Assembly: GCA_937996585.1 (NCBI GenBank)
Contig: CALKUW010000060.1
Location: 1 to 6,164, forward strand
Origin: an uncultured Flavobacteriales bacterium
GTDB taxonomy: Bacteria; Bacteroidota; Bacteroidia; Flavobacteriales_D; Sanyastnellaceae
DNA length: 6,164 bases
Direction of reading: 5' to 3'
Made by a program: the position numbers and the translations under genes. The notes beneath the pieces were generated by a model. That model was not told where the DNA came from and made no database searches. It saw only the letters and a program-made list of their open reading frames with translations. Positions 4,629-6,164 of this stretch are shown here, one piece after another. Each line of letters starts with the position of its first letter. The stretch's first letter is position 1.

Positions 4629-6164
4629 ATGGACGCAGCCCACATCCGCCGCACGTTCCTCGACTTCTTCCGCGAAAAGGCCCACGACATCGTGCCTTCG
4701 GCGCCCATGGTGCTGAAGGATGACCCCACGCTGATGTTCACCAACGCGGGCATGAACCCGTTCAAGGACATCTTCCTCGGTAACCGGCCGGCCAAGTCCC
4801 CCCGGGTGGCGGACACCCAGAAATGCCTGCGCGTCAGCGGCAAGCACAACGACCTCGAGGAGGTGGGCGTGGACACATACCACCACACCATGTTCGAGAT
4901 GCTGGGCAACTGGTCGTTCGGCGACTATTTCAAGCAGGAAGCCATCGACTGGGCGTGGGAACTGCTCACTGAGCGCTACGGCATCGATAAGGATCGGCTG
5001 TACATCACCGTCTTCGAGGGGGATGCCGGCGACGGGCTGCCCCTCGACCAGGAGGCCATCGACATCTGGTCCAAGCACGTGCCGGCCGAGCGCATCCTGA
5101 AGGCCGACAAGAAGGACAACTTCTGGGAAATGGGAGAAACCGGGCCCTGTGGCCCCTGCTCGGAGATCCATGTGGACATCCGGAGCGAAGCTGAGCGGGC
5201 CGCCGTCCCCGGCGCCGACCTGGTCAACCAGGACCACCCGCAGGTCATCGAAATCTGGAACCTCGTCTTCATGCAGTTCATGCGCAAGGCGGACGGCTCC
5301 CTCGAACCGTTGCCCGCCCAGCACATCGACACGGGCATGGGCTTCGAGCGGCTCGCCGCCGTGCTGCAGGGCAAGCAGAGCAACTACGACACCGACGTCT
5401 TCCAACCGCTGATTGGTCACCTGAGCGAAGCTTCCGGCAAGCCCTACACCGGTGGAGATGACAAGGCCAATGTGGCCTTGCGGGTCTGTGCCGACCACGT
5501 CCGCGCGGTGGCCTTCTCCATCGCCGACGGACAACTGCCTTCCAATGCGGGGGCCGGCTATGTCATCCGCCGCATTCTGCGCCGGGCCGTGCGCTACGGC
5601 TACAGCTTTCTCGGTCTCGATCGTCCATTCCTCTGCGACCTGGTTCCCGTCCTCGCCGATCAGATGGGCGACTTCTTCCCTGAGCTGCGGCAACAGGGCG
5701 CCCTCATCGCCAAGGTCATCCGAGAAGAGGAAGAGGGATTCCTCCGCACCCTTGACAAGGGCATCGGCCTGCTGGACGAACGCATCGGCTCCGGTGACAA
5801 ACTCGCAGGCCAGGACGCTTTCGAACTCTACGACACCTTTGGATTCCCCATCGACCTGACCGCGTTGATCTGCGCCGAGAAGGGCGTTGCGGTCGACCAT
5901 GCCGGGTTCGAGGCGGCCCTGTCGGAACAGAAGGAACGGTCCCGTGCGGCGGGCAAGATGGACGCCGGCGACTGGACGGTGCTCGAAGAGGACAAGGTGG
6001 AGGAGTTCATCGGCTATGACCGCACCTCAGCCGAGGTCCGCATCACCCGCCACCGCGAAGTCAAGGTCAAGGACAAGACCCGGTACCAACTGGTATTCAA
6101 CTTGACCCCTTTCTACCCCGAAGGAGGCGGACAGGTAGGCGATACGGGGCAACTCGTGGATGCC
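4629..6164 (+). CDS. alaS: Alanine--tRNA ligase, N-terminal 512 residues (3' partial)
   Basis: The frame is open from the ATG at 4629 to the last base, 512 codons with no stop; the family is usually about 870-880 residues, so roughly 40 percent is missing. The protein charges tRNA-Ala with alanine and clears mischarged Ser/Gly. The class II catalytic core shows D-P-T-L-M-F-T-N-A-G-M-N (32-43, motif 1), H-H-T-M-F-E-M-L-G-N-W-S-F-G-D-Y-F (85-101, motif 2) and H-I-D-T-G-M-G-F-E-R-L (232-242, motif 3). The tRNA-recognition helical region includes G-Y-V-I-R-R-I-L-R-R-A-V-R (310-322). The editing domain begins with T-P-F-Y-P-E-G-G-G-Q-V-G-D (493-505), the form I associate with Bacteroidota; E. coli has F-Y-A-E-S-G-G-Q. 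AAGGA at 4621-4625 is the only Shine-Dalgarno-like site near a start in this window, but its 3-nt spacing is short. No frameshift is seen. Confidence 0.97.
   Translation, partial: MDAAHIRRTFLDFFREKAHDIVPSAPMVLKDDPTLMFTNAGMNPFKDIFLGNRPAKSPRVADTQKCLRVSGKHNDLEEVGVDTYHHTMFEMLGNWSFGDYFKQEAIDWAWELLTERYGIDKDRLYITVFEGDAGDGLPLDQEAIDIWSKHVPAERILKADKKDNFWEMGETGPCGPCSEIHVDIRSEAERAAVPGADLVNQDHPQVIEIWNLVFMQFMRKADGSLEPLPAQHIDTGMGFERLAAVLQGKQSNYDTDVFQPLIGHLSEASGKPYTGGDDKANVALRVCADHVRAVAFSIADGQLPSNAGAGYVIRRILRRAVRYGYSFLGLDRPFLCDLVPVLADQMGDFFPELRQQGALIAKVIREEEEGFLRTLDKGIGLLDERIGSGDKLAGQDAFELYDTFGFPIDLTALICAEKGVAVDHAGFEAALSEQKERSRAAGKMDAGDWTVLEEDKVEEFIGYDRTSAEVRITRHREVKVKDKTRYQLVFNLTPFYPEGGGQVGDTGQLVDA

Noticed and set aside
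4545..5900. Minus-strand open frame of 451 codons opposite alaS
   Set aside because: alaS is unambiguous on the plus strand; the antisense frame is long only because of high GC and shows no family signature.
1..6164. Mobile elements, CRISPR arrays, tRNA/rRNA genes, defence or phage modules
   Set aside because: Looked for on both strands by eye; no transposase, repeat array, cloverleaf-like segment or defence-gene motif was seen.

Overview
The window looks like ordinary chromosome from a GC-rich member of the Bacteroidota, probably near the Flavobacteriales. Four things point there. The first gene ends in a type A type IX secretion (T9SS) sorting tail. AlaS carries the FYPEGGGQVGD form of its editing-domain entry motif and gives a very Bacteroidota-like translation throughout. 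The run merR-like gene / M23 peptidase / alaS is one I recall from that phylum (recall, not checked). Most genes lack a Shine-Dalgarno sequence, and TAnnTTTG-like promoter boxes precede the divergent genes. The placement is an inference from sequence, not from a search.

Layout. 1-237 (+): the last 78 residues of a secreted protein with a T9SS sorting domain. 254-290: a strong bidirectional terminator between convergent genes. 308-2135 (-): a tight three-gene run, read from right to left as a 6-pyruvoyl-tetrahydropterin / 6-carboxytetrahydropterin synthase, GTP cyclohydrolase I (folE), and a Bax inhibitor-1/YccA-family membrane protein, with gaps of 27 and 28 nt. 2136-2164: a 29-nt divergent promoter region. 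2165-3142 (+): hldD, ADP-glyceromanno-heptose 6-epimerase. 3148-4503 (-): an M23 LytM-type endopeptidase followed by a small MerR-type regulator, probably co-transcribed and convergent with hldD (5-nt gap). 4504-4628: a divergent promoter region. 4629-6164 (+): the first 512 codons of alaS, which runs off the window.

How the genes fit together. FolE makes 7,8-dihydroneopterin triphosphate and the neighbouring synthase uses it, so those two form a functional pair in pterin or queuosine-precursor synthesis. HldD belongs to LPS inner-core heptose supply, the M23 protein to periplasmic peptidoglycan remodelling, and AlaS to translation. No tRNA, rRNA, CRISPR array, insertion sequence, phage gene or defence system was seen, and no stretch over 300 nt lacks a gene. 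I found no convincing undescribed system. The best second-look items are the compact divergent promoter at 2130-2167, a recurrent TACTTTCGC promoter word, the mammalian-type Cys-x5-His-Gly-His spacing in the pterin synthase, and an inverted repeat just ahead of the merR-like gene.
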